Assembly: GCA_012798185.1 (NCBI GenBank)
Contig: JAAZNS010000491.1
Location: 1-8,417 of the forward strand
Length of the DNA stretch: 8,417 nt
Source: Chloroflexota bacterium
Lineage (GTDB): Bacteria; Chloroflexota; Anaerolineae; Anaerolineales; UBA4823
Reading direction: 5' to 3'
The notes beneath the pieces were generated by a model. That model saw only the letters and a program-made list of their open reading frames with translations. It did not search any database and was not told where the DNA came from. A program made the translations under genes and the position numbers. This document shows positions 1 through 6,726 of this stretch, piece after piece; within the stretch, counting starts at the first letter, position 1; each line of letters starts with the position of its first letter.

Positions 1-1
1 A

Positions 2-1444
2 GAATTTCTAGAAGATCATCAAGTAAAAGTCCATGTTGAAATTGAACCAGGACCATTCGACGATGCAAAACAACGCGCTGCCCGCCGAATTGCAAAAAAA
101 ACAAAAATTCCTGGATTTCGTCCTGGAAAAGCACCTTACCCTGTAGTTTTGAGATATATTGGTGAACCGGCTATTCTTGAAGAAGCAATGGAAATACTTA
201 TCGACGATCTCTATCCTAAAGTAATCGAAGAAGCAAATATTACCCCTTATGGACCAGGCATTTTAGAAAACGTAAATGTTGATCCACCTACTTTAGAGTT
301 TCGAATCCCATTAAGCCCTACCGTTGAATTAGGTGATTATCGCAGTATTCGAGTTCCTTATGATTTTCCAGGGATTAGCGATGAAGAATTCAAAACAACA
401 ATTGACGAACTACGCGAAAGACAAGTTATCATCGAGCCAGTTGACCGGCCTGCTCAAGAAGGTGATCAGGTATATATACGATTAAGCGCTGTTCGTTTGA
501 ATCCAAAAGAGACGCAAGAATCTGAATTAATAAAAGAGCGAGATGCCCAAATAATCATTAAACCAGAAAAATCAGATGAAACTGAATATCCATTCACTGG
601 ATTTTCACGCTATCTCATCGGGTTGTCGGCTGGCGACGAAAAATCTTTTTCATATACGTACCCTGAAGATCACAATTACAAAGATCTCATTGGTGTTCAA
701 GCAGAATTTCATATCAAGGTTAATGAGGTCAAATCTCGAACACTTCCTGAATTAAATGATGAATTTGCACAATCATTCGGTGAATTCTCTACTTACTCTG
801 AGCTTGAAACTGCAGTAAAACAATCGTTAGAAGAACAAGCTAAAAAAGATTTCAACCTGGAATACGATGACAAAGTCCTTTCAGAAATCGTATCGATCTC
901 CAACATAAAATATCCACCACAAATGTTGGAAAAAGAAATCGATCATGCGATTCGTAATCTTGAAGAACGAATTTCACAATATCGCATGGACATGGATTTA
1001 TATCTAAAATCCAGAAATTTAGATATTTCAGGATTGCGGGAAGAATTACGACCTGGTACTGAGGCAAGAATAAAAAAATCGTTAGTGTTGATGGAAATAA
1101 AGGAAAAAGAAAAAATCGAAGTCGATCAAGAAGAATTACGAACTGAAACATCGCGAACACTTGCAGCCATTGATCAATATATGCCAAAAGACAAAGCCCG
1201 CAAAGTAACATCAGATCGAGAATCACTCTCAAATTTGGTCAACAATATTATGTTTGATATGTTGACTGAAAAAACAGCTGAAAAAATACGTGCTATTGCC
1301 AGCGGGCAAGAAGATCTCCAAGCAATAGAAGAACCGGATCAGGCAGGAGGTGAAACCCCGATACAAGAAAATACCCCCGCGCCTGAAACAGCTATAGAAA
1401 AACCAAAACGAAAACAAACCAAAAAGAAAGTAGAGGAAGAATGA
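2..1444 (+). CDS. tig: Trigger factor, ribosome-associated chaperone (5' end missing)
   Basis: Trigger factor binds the ribosome at the exit tunnel and shields nascent chains; its middle domain is an FKBP-type peptidyl-prolyl isomerase. The reading frame is open from base 2, and the ribosome-docking signature GFRPGKAP is read at 113-136. The apparent TTG start at 149 is therefore internal, and the true start lies left of the window. About 480 residues are visible. The order is the end of the ribosome-binding domain, an FKBP-like domain at roughly 446-740 (EGDQVYI, then GFSRYLIGLSAGD, then LPELNDEFA just after), and a long helical chaperone domain. A Pro/Glu/Lys-rich tail follows from about 1304, ending in KPKRKQTKKKVEEE. 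The tail makes the protein longer than the usual 430-450 residues. The stop codon overlaps the clpP start as ATGA, so the two genes are probably translationally coupled. The family call is firm; whether the divergent FKBP domain is an active isomerase is unknown. Confidence 0.95.
   Translation, partial: EFLEDHQVKVHVEIEPGPFDDAKQRAARRIAKKTKIPGFRPGKAPYPVVLRYIGEPAILEEAMEILIDDLYPKVIEEANITPYGPGILENVNVDPPTLEFRIPLSPTVELGDYRSIRVPYDFPGISDEEFKTTIDELRERQVIIEPVDRPAQEGDQVYIRLSAVRLNPKETQESELIKERDAQIIIKPEKSDETEYPFTGFSRYLIGLSAGDEKSFSYTYPEDHNYKDLIGVQAEFHIKVNEVKSRTLPELNDEFAQSFGEFSTYSELETAVKQSLEEQAKKDFNLEYDDKVLSEIVSISNIKYPPQMLEKEIDHAIRNLEERISQYRMDMDLYLKSRNLDISGLREELRPGTEARIKKSLVLMEIKEKEKIEVDQEELRTETSRTLAAIDQYMPKDKARKVTSDRESLSNLVNNIMFDMLTEKTAEKIRAIASGQEDLQAIEEPDQAGGETPIQENTPAPETAIEKPKRKQTKKKVEEE
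1433..1436 (+). promoter_or_regulatory. Ribosome binding site of clpP
   Basis: GAGG lies 4 nt before the ATG at 1441, inside the last codons of trigger factor. It supports the ATG that overlaps the upstream stop codon as the clpP start. Confidence 0.7.
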
Positions 1445-2073
1445 GTATCGTAAATCCCCAATCATTAATTCCAATGGTGATCGAAACATCAGGTCATGGC
1501 GAACGTGCTTATGACATATATTCCTTATTGTTAAAAAACCGCATCATATTTTTGGGTACACCGATCAACGACCAAGTATCTAACTTAATTGTAGCTCAAT
1601 TACTATATCTAAGTAGCGAAGATCCCGAATCGCCTATACAAATGTATATAAATTCCCCCGGCGGGCAGGTTTATGCCGGACTGGCAATTTATGACACAAT
1701 GCAAATGATCCCTAACCCGATTAGCACTCTGGCAGTAGGTATGACTGCTTCGTTTGGCACTGTTTTGTTAACTGCCGGCACAAAGGGACAAAGATATGCA
1801 CTGCCTCAATCGACCATTCACATGCACCAGCCTTTAGGCGGCGTTCAAGGTCAGGCTTCAGATATAGAAATCCAGGCAAAAGAAATATTACGGCTGAAAT
1901 CTCGGCTCAACGAAATATTATCGATGCATACCGGGAAACCTATTGAAACGATTGAAAAAGATACCGAACGCGATTTTTATCTAACTGCATCACATGCTGT
2001 GGAGTATGGGTTGGTCGACCAGGTAATGGAGCTGCCCGAAGGTAAAAAATTAGATGCTCCAAAAGCCAAGTAA
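1441..2073 (+). CDS. clpP: ATP-dependent Clp protease proteolytic subunit
   Basis: ClpP is the serine peptidase that forms a double heptameric ring and degrades proteins unfolded and fed in by ClpX or ClpA/C ATPases in the cytoplasm. The 210-residue length is normal. The catalytic triad is readable: Ser104 in GMTASFGT, His129 in HMHQPLGG and Asp178 in DTERDFY. The oxyanion and strand motif YINSPGG is at 69-75. The N-terminus MSIVNPQSLIPMVIE, followed by YDIYSLLLKNRIIFLG, matches the usual propeptide and first-helix layout. The gene starts within the trigger factor stop codon (ATGA) with an SD sequence, and a terminator follows 18 nt after its stop. The partner gene clpX, often third in this cluster, is not downstream. 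Met replaces the common Ala/Gln in the GxAAS motif and Phe follows the nucleophile; both are mild variations and I infer full activity. Confidence 0.97.
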   Translation: MSIVNPQSLIPMVIETSGHGERAYDIYSLLLKNRIIFLGTPINDQVSNLIVAQLLYLSSEDPESPIQMYINSPGGQVYAGLAIYDTMQMIPNPISTLAVGMTASFGTVLLTAGTKGQRYALPQSTIHMHQPLGGVQGQASDIEIQAKEILRLKSRLNEILSMHTGKPIETIEKDTERDFYLTASHAVEYGLVDQVMELPEGKKLDAPKAK

Positions 2074-2091
2074 TCGTACCAAATGTCAATT

Positions 2092-2122
2092 AAAAAAGGG
2101 ATTGATGAACAATCCCTTTTTT
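2092..2122 (+). terminator. Intrinsic terminator after clpP
   Basis: A perfect 13-bp inverted repeat (2092-2104 with 2110-2122) encloses the 5-nt loop ATGAA. The core is GGGATTG/CAATCCC, flanked by six A on the left and six T on the right, so the descending arm doubles as the U-tract. The A-run would give termination activity from the opposite strand as well, but no opposing gene is present. It ends the tig-clpP transcript. Confidence 0.9.
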
Positions 2123-2137
2123 GTATTAATAATCCGC

Positions 2138-2143
2138 TATAAT
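2138..2143 (+). promoter_or_regulatory. Candidate -10 box for the HAD phosphatase-rlmN unit
   Basis: A perfect TATAAT sits 15 nt after the clpP terminator. No good -35 hexamer is found at 17 nt, where the terminator arm lies, and there is no TG extension. Initiation is expected near 2150, which leaves about 13 nt of leader before the ATG at 2163. The box overlaps the ATG at 2142, which would then be outside the transcript. Confidence 0.5.
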
Positions 2144-2162
2144 GACCTCAACCTGGAATAAT

Positions 2163-2960
2163 ATGGCTCAATTAACTGATATACATGCATTAATTCTTGA
2201 TATGGACGGTGTTCTTTGGCGGCAAAATCAACCCATTGGAGACCTCCCCGAAATATTCAATATCATAAAGTCCAATCAATTAAAGGTGACTCTGGCTACT
2301 AATAATGCATCACTTTCAATAGCTCAATATCTGGAAAAATTAAGGAATTTTGATGTCCATTTGAAACCCGAGGAAATCATTAATTCCTCCCAGGTATTAC
2401 TGCGGTATCTAATACAGCGTTTTCCTGAGGGGGGTAATTTATATATAATCGGTGAAAATGGTTTAAAGGAAACATTAACGCAAGACAAATTCAAAATTAG
2501 TGAAGATAATGTATTTGCTGTGGCTGTTGGGATGGACTTGCATTTAAATTATGAGAAATTATGCCGAGCAACACTTCTCATCCGCGCTGGGGCAGCTTTC
2601 GTTGCCACAAACGCTGATAAAACTTTCCCCACCCCGCAAGGACTAGTCCCTGGTGTAGGCGCTATTTTAGCATGCCTGGAAACAGCCAGTGGTGTAAGCC
2701 CTCATGTGGTTGGCAAACCCGCCCCGGAAATTTACGAGATGGCTATGCAACGCATGGGAGTAAGCCCTCAAGAAACATTAGTCGTGGGAGATCGTCTTGA
2801 AACAGACATCGTTGGTGCACAAAAATTGGGCTGTAAAACTGCGCTCGTGTTATCAGGAGTTACAGATCTATCAACAGCCCAAAAATGGATACCCGCACCC
2901 GACATAATCGCTAAAGACCTCTCAAGTGTATTGGAAACCTTAACAAAACCACATGGGTAA
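2163..2960 (+). CDS. HAD superfamily IIA hydrolase (NagD/phosphoglycolate phosphatase-like)
   Basis: A cytoplasmic haloacid-dehalogenase phosphatase. From the chosen start (265 aa) the four motifs are present: LDMDGVLW (nucleophile Asp13, acid/base Asp15), ATNNAS (Thr46), VGKPAPE (Lys185) and VGDRLETDIVGAQ (Asp210, Asp215). Between motifs II and III lies the large C2-type cap, including GMDLHLNYEKL and FVATNADKTFPTPQGLVPGVG, which is typical of subclass IIA (NagD, AraL, PNPP-like enzymes). The substrate cannot be read from the sequence; small sugar phosphates, nucleotides or phosphoglycolate are all possible. The ATG at 2163 is preferred over the in-frame ATG at 2142 (272 aa). A TATAAT overlaps the latter, and a weak TGGA lies 5 nt before the former. 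The first residues then run straight into motif I, as is normal for the family. rlmN follows 12 nt downstream in the same frame, after a stop codon. Confidence 0.9.
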   Translation: MAQLTDIHALILDMDGVLWRQNQPIGDLPEIFNIIKSNQLKVTLATNNASLSIAQYLEKLRNFDVHLKPEEIINSSQVLLRYLIQRFPEGGNLYIIGENGLKETLTQDKFKISEDNVFAVAVGMDLHLNYEKLCRATLLIRAGAAFVATNADKTFPTPQGLVPGVGAILACLETASGVSPHVVGKPAPEIYEMAMQRMGVSPQETLVVGDRLETDIVGAQKLGCKTALVLSGVTDLSTAQKWIPAPDIIAKDLSSVLETLTKPHG

Positions 2961-2972
2961 TCATCAGTCGTA

Positions 2973-4013
2973 ATGATAAACACAAAACCTTCGATATTTG
3001 ATTTGGATTTTAAAGATGTTTTCGAGTTTATCAAAAACGAGAAAGAACCTGATTACCGCGCCGAGCAAATTTGGAAAGGGCTATATCACAATCTATATTC
3101 AGATGCTGAAAGTTATTCAAATTTACCCCGCCGATTAATAAACAAATTATCTGAACGATATTCGTTTTCCAATCTGACCCCCCTTGAACAAATCAATGCG
3201 AAAGACGGTCAAACCATTAAATTTTTATTTCAACTGTCCGACCAAAAAACAATCGAAACGGTATTGATGTATTACAACAAACGGTGTTCGCTTTGCATAT
3301 CGACGCAAGTTGGCTGTGCAATGGGGTGCACGTTTTGTGCAACTGGACAAATGGGCTTTTTACGCCATTTGTCCAGCGGTGAAATTGTGGAACAAGTTAT
3401 ATTTTTTGCCCGATATTTATCAAAAAACCGGCAAATACTGACGAATATCGTACTCATGGGTATGGGAGAACCTTTCCATAATTATCGAGCGACTATTGAA
3501 GCAATCGATCGCTTGAACGATCAAAGTGGATTCAATTTTGGTGCCCGCCGGTTCACAATTTCGACTGTTGGGATAATCCCAATGATCAAAAAGTTCGCAC
3601 TTGAAAATCGTCAAATAAATTTAGCTGTCTCTCTGCATGCAGCCGATAATGACCTTCGTTCAGCGTTAATTCCGGTCAATCGAAAATATCCTTTGCAAGA
3701 ACTGATGGATGTGTGTAAATTTTATGTTTCGACAACAAAACGAAGAATTAGCTTCGAATGGGCTCTGATTGACGGTATTAATGACGATATTAAACAAGCT
3801 GAATTATTAACCCAATTGATATCAGGGTTATTATGCCATGTAAATCTTATTCTCTTGAATCCAACTAATAAGTCTCATCATAAACCTTCTGATGGAAAAA
3901 AAGCGGTCGCTTTTAAAAATTTTTTGATTCAAAAAGGCGTTCCTTGTTCTATCCGCCTGCGGCGCGGAATTGAAATTCGTGCGGGATGCGGTCAATTAGC
4001 AGCAAGACGATAA
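2973..4013 (+). CDS. rlmN: Dual-specificity 23S rRNA (A2503)/tRNA (A37) C2-methyltransferase RlmN
   Basis: A radical-SAM enzyme that methylates C2 of A2503 in 23S rRNA and, in characterised members, A37 of some tRNAs, affecting peptidyl-transferase function and fidelity. The 346-residue length fits the family. The [4Fe-4S] cluster motif CxxxCxxC is Cys115, Cys119 and Cys122, within QVGCAMGCTFCATGQMG. The mechanistic cysteines are also present: Cys108 in LCISTQVGC and the methyl-carrying Cys339 in RAGCGQLA, corresponding by position to E. coli Cys118 and Cys355. MGMGEPFHNY and STVGIIPMI are typical SAM-binding segments, and the N-terminal YRAEQIWKGLY is the RNA-binding accessory region. This pattern argues for RlmN; the close relative Cfr (C8 methylation) cannot be fully excluded by eye but is less likely in this setting. 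The start at 2973 is the first ATG after the preceding stop in this frame. No clear SD is seen, so coupling to the HAD gene is likely. Confidence 0.95.
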   Translation: MINTKPSIFDLDFKDVFEFIKNEKEPDYRAEQIWKGLYHNLYSDAESYSNLPRRLINKLSERYSFSNLTPLEQINAKDGQTIKFLFQLSDQKTIETVLMYYNKRCSLCISTQVGCAMGCTFCATGQMGFLRHLSSGEIVEQVIFFARYLSKNRQILTNIVLMGMGEPFHNYRATIEAIDRLNDQSGFNFGARRFTISTVGIIPMIKKFALENRQINLAVSLHAADNDLRSALIPVNRKYPLQELMDVCKFYVSTTKRRISFEWALIDGINDDIKQAELLTQLISGLLCHVNLILLNPTNKSHHKPSDGKKAVAFKNFLIQKGVPCSIRLRRGIEIRAGCGQLAARR

Positions 4014-4066
4014 ATTATCCAACGATTAATATATATCTGATATTAGAAAGCGTTGATGGAGAAATA

Positions 4067-4075
4067 TGCTAAAAT
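4067..4075 (+). promoter_or_regulatory. Candidate extended -10 promoter for the NIL-lipid kinase operon
   Basis: TGCTAAAAT has the TGn extension and a 5/6 match to TATAAT. A recognisable -35 at 17 nt is missing, as extended -10 promoters allow. Initiation near 4082 would give a leader of about 66 nt before the ATG at 4148. This is the best candidate in the 134-nt gap after rlmN. The only other structure seen there is a weak A/T hairpin at 4027-4045, without a T-run. Confidence 0.4.
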
Positions 4076-4136
4076 TTATTCATGAATGCGTATCTGTGCT
4101 TACCTGATCATTGACGAATAGTATGTTCTAAGATTT

Positions 4137-4141
4137 AGGAG
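4137..4141 (+). promoter_or_regulatory. Ribosome binding site of the NIL-domain gene
   Basis: AGGAG lies 6 nt before the ATG at 4148. It is the best-placed Shine-Dalgarno sequence in the window and fixes the start of this small gene. The four genes after it lack comparable sites. Confidence 0.75.
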
Positions 4142-4147
4142 AAAAGA

Positions 4148-4375
4148 ATGACAGATCAAATCTATCGATTAACTTACCCGCCATCTTTGGTGAGTGTACC
4201 GATTATCAATCAATTAATTCGTCAATTCGATATTACAGTTAATATCCTTAAAGCTCAGATTACTCCGGTAGAAGGATGGGTGGAAGTTCAACTGGCTGGG
4301 AATCCGATGATCATCGAAGATGCAATTAACTGGCTAAAAACACAAGGCATCCAAGTAGAATTTATTACTAAATAA
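4148..4375 (+). CDS. Free-standing NIL-domain protein (75 aa)
   Basis: The whole protein is one NIL domain, the small ferredoxin-like module best known from the C-terminus of the methionine ABC-transporter ATPase MetN, where it binds methionine and controls transport. The pattern is readable: IYRLTYPPSLVSVPIINQL, then ITVNILKAQI, GWVEVQLAG and a final helix AINWLKTQGIQVEFI. There is no signal peptide, membrane helix or ATPase domain. Stand-alone NIL proteins exist in several phyla, sometimes near sulfur-amino-acid genes, but none are seen here. A small-molecule sensor or carrier role is inference. It has its own promoter candidate and strong SD, and the lipid kinase begins only 5 nt after its stop, so it appears to lead an operon. 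The domain call is fairly sure; the function is unknown. Confidence 0.85.
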   Translation: MTDQIYRLTYPPSLVSVPIINQLIRQFDITVNILKAQITPVEGWVEVQLAGNPMIIEDAINWLKTQGIQVEFITK

Positions 4376-4380
4376 TTTAT

Positions 4381-5292
4381 ATGAAAGCAATTGTCATATT
4401 AAATCCATACGCTGGCAGGTGGCAGGCATTAAAACGAAAGCCAGAATTGGAAACTGCCTTATTAAAAGCAGGTATTGACTATGAATTATTGATTACTCAG
4501 GCACCGGGACATGGGCCAGAATTGGCTGCCAAAGCTGTACTCGATGGCAGCCTTTTGATTATTTCTGCCGGCGGTGATGGCAGTATCAGCGAAGTAATTA
4601 ATGGGATGATGCTGGGTGCTGCCTCCGTTGGATTCGATCGATTGCCGCCAGTAGGAATCATGCCGCTTGGTTCAGCGAATGATTTAGTGGTCAACCTTAA
4701 ATTATCAACAAATCTCAACGAAGCTGCCCAGATCATTGCCTCGGGTAATATCAAGAAAATCGACCTGGGGGAAGTGAATAAAACCAGATATTTTGATAAT
4801 AATTCAGCTATTGGTTTGGAGCCGACAATCACCCTGATCCAACAACAAATTACGTGGATTCATGGTGTTATCCGCTACTTATTAGCCACATTGCTGGGTA
4901 TCTTAAAAAATCCGCATTGGGATATTCAAATCGAATGGGACAACGGAATTTATCAGGGTCCATCATCACTTGTAACCACAGGTAACTGTCCGCTTACTGG
5001 CGGATTGTTTTTTATGACCCCTCACGCCAATCCTTTTGATGGCTTATTAACTTTTGTTTATGGATACATGGCAACCAGACTGCAAGTTCTTCGTTTGTTG
5101 CCGCGCACCATGAAACCCGGCGCTGGAAGTTATGTCGAACATCCCGATATCCATGAGGTTCATTCGCCATGGTTGAAAATTAAAACCCATCAACCCACTC
5201 CCATGCATGCAGACGGCGAAATTCAATCAACTGCCATCAATGAAATATCCTACCGAATTATCCCCGAAGTATTACCAATTATTCTCAATTGA
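4381..5292 (+). CDS. YegS/DgkB-type diacylglycerol (lipid) kinase
   Basis: A soluble, membrane-associating lipid kinase of the DAGK catalytic family, which phosphorylates diacylglycerol or related lipids with ATP and recycles them into phospholipid synthesis. The 303-residue length is typical. Motifs in order are NPYAG (8-12), SAGGDGSISEVINGM (62-76, nucleotide binding), PLGSAND (95-101), the linker around YFDNNSAIGLEP, TGNCPLTGG and the C-terminal HADGE (Asp278, Gly279, Glu280). Both the GGDGT and PLGTAND signatures carry Ser in place of Thr. This is conservative, and activity is expected. The stop overlaps the earliest possible start (TTG 5289) of the methyltransferase. No SD is seen before the ATG, which suggests coupling to the NIL gene. 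The substrate (diacylglycerol, phosphatidylglycerol, ceramide-like or a bactoprenol-type lipid) cannot be told from the sequence. Confidence 0.9.
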   Translation: MKAIVILNPYAGRWQALKRKPELETALLKAGIDYELLITQAPGHGPELAAKAVLDGSLLIISAGGDGSISEVINGMMLGAASVGFDRLPPVGIMPLGSANDLVVNLKLSTNLNEAAQIIASGNIKKIDLGEVNKTRYFDNNSAIGLEPTITLIQQQITWIHGVIRYLLATLLGILKNPHWDIQIEWDNGIYQGPSSLVTTGNCPLTGGLFFMTPHANPFDGLLTFVYGYMATRLQVLRLLPRTMKPGAGSYVEHPDIHEVHSPWLKIKTHQPTPMHADGEIQSTAINEISYRIIPEVLPIILN

Positions 5293-5300
5293 TCTCCAAG

Positions 5301-5984
5301 ATGTTTGTTGTAATTAAGGTCATCAATTGGGTTTTAAAATTTTTATATGACTTGCTTTATCATCAATTCGCATGGTTTTATGATGTTGTCGCAGCTGTTG
5401 TTTCTTTGCGAAGATGGAACACATGGGTGCATCAGGCACTGCCTTTTATAAATCGTGAACGAATCCTAGAAATTGGTTTTGGTCCCGGACATTTGTTGTA
5501 TTCTGCGCTGCTACAACAAAAAAACATAATTGGGATTGACGAAAGCAAACAAATGGTTCGGCGAGCATACAATTCCATCTCTACAATTGTGAAGTATCCA
5601 CCGCTGGTTAGAGGGAATATATTAGCTTTACCTTTTCCAAATCAATACTTTGATCAGGTGGTATCGACTTTTCCATCTGAATTTATATTCAACAAAACAG
5701 CAGTCGCTGAAATATATCGGGTGTTATCACCGGGTGGTCAAGTAATTATCTTGCCGTTTGCCTGGATAACGGGTAAACTTTGGTATGAAAGAATATTGTC
5801 TCTTTTAATCGATATCGATATTTTAATTAGAAGTTGGCCAGAAAAGTTTTGTTCTGGTATCATACAACAAGGATTTGAACTGTCGATTCAAAAAATTATC
5901 GATGATAAGTCAGTTATGATTTTTGTGATTGCAACAAAACCAGAAAAAGTTTACAACAATCGGCTGGAAACGTTAATTTGCTAA
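5301..5984 (+). CDS. Class I SAM-dependent methyltransferase with hydrophobic N-terminus
   Basis: A Methyltransf_11-type Rossmann-fold methyltransferase. From the chosen start (227 aa) motif I is ILEIGFGPG (55-63), the ribose-binding acidic residue is Asp80 in IGIDES, the adenine-side motif is NILALPFP with the Asp of YFDQVV (118), and the post-motif is RVLSPGG (140-146). About 45 mostly hydrophobic and aromatic residues precede the Rossmann core (FLYDLLYHQFAWFYDVVAAVV). They look like a membrane-associating amphipathic region or substrate lid rather than a signal peptide. Two starts are possible: TTG at 5289, overlapping the lipid-kinase stop, or ATG at 5301. Neither has an SD, and ATG is preferred on codon grounds. 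The stop is directly followed by the next ATG. The neighbouring lipid kinase makes a lipid or quinone-like acceptor plausible, but this is inference. Confidence 0.85.
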   Translation: MFVVIKVINWVLKFLYDLLYHQFAWFYDVVAAVVSLRRWNTWVHQALPFINRERILEIGFGPGHLLYSALLQQKNIIGIDESKQMVRRAYNSISTIVKYPPLVRGNILALPFPNQYFDQVVSTFPSEFIFNKTAVAEIYRVLSPGGQVIILPFAWITGKLWYERILSLLIDIDILIRSWPEKFCSGIIQQGFELSIQKIIDDKSVMIFVIATKPEKVYNNRLETLIC

Positions 5985-6713
5985 ATGGAACTTCAAATTG
6001 CAGTATCAAAAATTCAAAAATATGGTTCTATTGACAGCGGTGATACAGTAGAAGTTGTCGAACGTCCACAAGGTGGATTATCTGTCGTCATGGCAGATGG
6101 ACAAACTTCGGGAAAAGGCGCAAAATGGATTTCCACTCTGGTAGTAAGAAAAGTTATCAGCCTGCTGGCTGAAGGCGTAAGAGATGGCGCTGCTGCCCGG
6201 GCAGCTTCTGATTATCTGTATACCGAACGAGCTGGAAAAGTATCTGCAACTCTAAACATCCTCTCGGTAGACCGTTCGACCAATACTTTAGTCATAACCC
6301 GCAATAATCCTGCGCCGGTTTTACTGGCTCACCATGAAGATATTCAATGTTTGAATGAGAAAAGCCTGCCAGTAGGCTTATACCGCGATACACGGCCAGT
6401 CATCTGTGAGATTCCTATTGAAACAGGTTTAACCGCTATAATTTACACCGATGGATTGGTTCACGCCGGTTCCCGCAAAGGTGAAAGTATAGATATCGAA
6501 AATCTCTTCCAGGAATTACTGGAAGAGGAAGATCCTTCACCGCAATTAATAGCCGATTGTTTACTTAACGAAGCTGTGCGTCTTGACCGGAATAAGCCAG
6601 TCGACGATATCAGTATCGTTGTATTGAGGGTGATCAACCGCACAGGCGACGATGTTCGCAGAATGATGGTTCGCCTCCCGCTTGAAATGATTGCATCTAA
6701 TAATTACCATTAA
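5985..6713 (+). CDS. SpoIIE-type PPM (PP2C-like) serine/threonine phosphatase, catalytic domain only
   Basis: A metal-dependent phosphatase of the SpoIIE/RsbU class, which in studied systems dephosphorylates STAS-domain anti-anti-sigma factors in partner-switch regulation. The 242 residues are almost entirely the catalytic domain. Metal and motif residues are visible: SGDT (Asp20), MADGQTSGKGA (Asp38), SATLNILSVD (87-96), SLPVGLY (127-133), YTDGLVHAG (Asp156) and PVDDIS (Asp207/208). There is no PAS, GAF, receiver, HAMP or membrane segment, so any input signal must come from a partner. The ATG directly abuts the preceding stop codon and no SD is obvious, so translation probably depends on the upstream gene. 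A short basic tail (RTGDDVRRMMVRLP) follows the domain. No STAS or anti-sigma kinase gene lies in the window. The catalytic call is strong; the target is unknown. Confidence 0.9.
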   Translation: MELQIAVSKIQKYGSIDSGDTVEVVERPQGGLSVVMADGQTSGKGAKWISTLVVRKVISLLAEGVRDGAAARAASDYLYTERAGKVSATLNILSVDRSTNTLVITRNNPAPVLLAHHEDIQCLNEKSLPVGLYRDTRPVICEIPIETGLTAIIYTDGLVHAGSRKGESIDIENLFQELLEEEDPSPQLIADCLLNEAVRLDRNKPVDDISIVVLRVINRTGDDVRRMMVRLPLEMIASNNYH

Positions 6714-6726
6714 TTATTAATGATCA

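Noticed and set aside
149..151. TTG as the start of trigger factor
   Set aside because: The frame is open to the left edge and encodes the GFRPGKAP signature at 113-136, so this codon is an internal Leu.
852..1489. Minus-strand open frames opposite trigger factor
   Set aside because: They are rich in Phe, Leu and Cys in the manner of antisense shadows, have no domain or RBS, and lie opposite a well-recognised gene.
2142..2144. ATG as the start of the HAD phosphatase
   Set aside because: It overlaps a perfect TATAAT and has no SD. The ATG at 2163 fits better, though the longer form cannot be fully excluded.
2768..3614. Minus-strand frames opposite the HAD phosphatase and rlmN
   Set aside because: They lie across conserved motifs of clear + strand genes and show no protein-like features of their own.
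4021..4054. Possible terminator after rlmN (TAATAT/ATATTA hairpin with outer AACG/CGTT)
   Set aside because: The stem is A/T only with mismatched flanks, there is no G/C core and no T-run follows, so it is too weak to call a terminator.
4111..4134. TTGACG with TAAGAT as a second promoter before the NIL gene
   Set aside because: The spacer is only 12 nt, well outside the range for a working sigma-70 promoter.
4497..4832. 111-aa minus-strand frame opposite the lipid kinase
   Set aside because: It is the complement of the conserved GGDG and PLGSAND region; its Ser/Pro/Ile-rich composition is a shadow effect.
5289..5291. TTG as the start of the methyltransferase
   Set aside because: It is a rare start codon with no SD; an ATG four codons later is more likely. 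The overlap with the lipid-kinase stop keeps the TTG possible.
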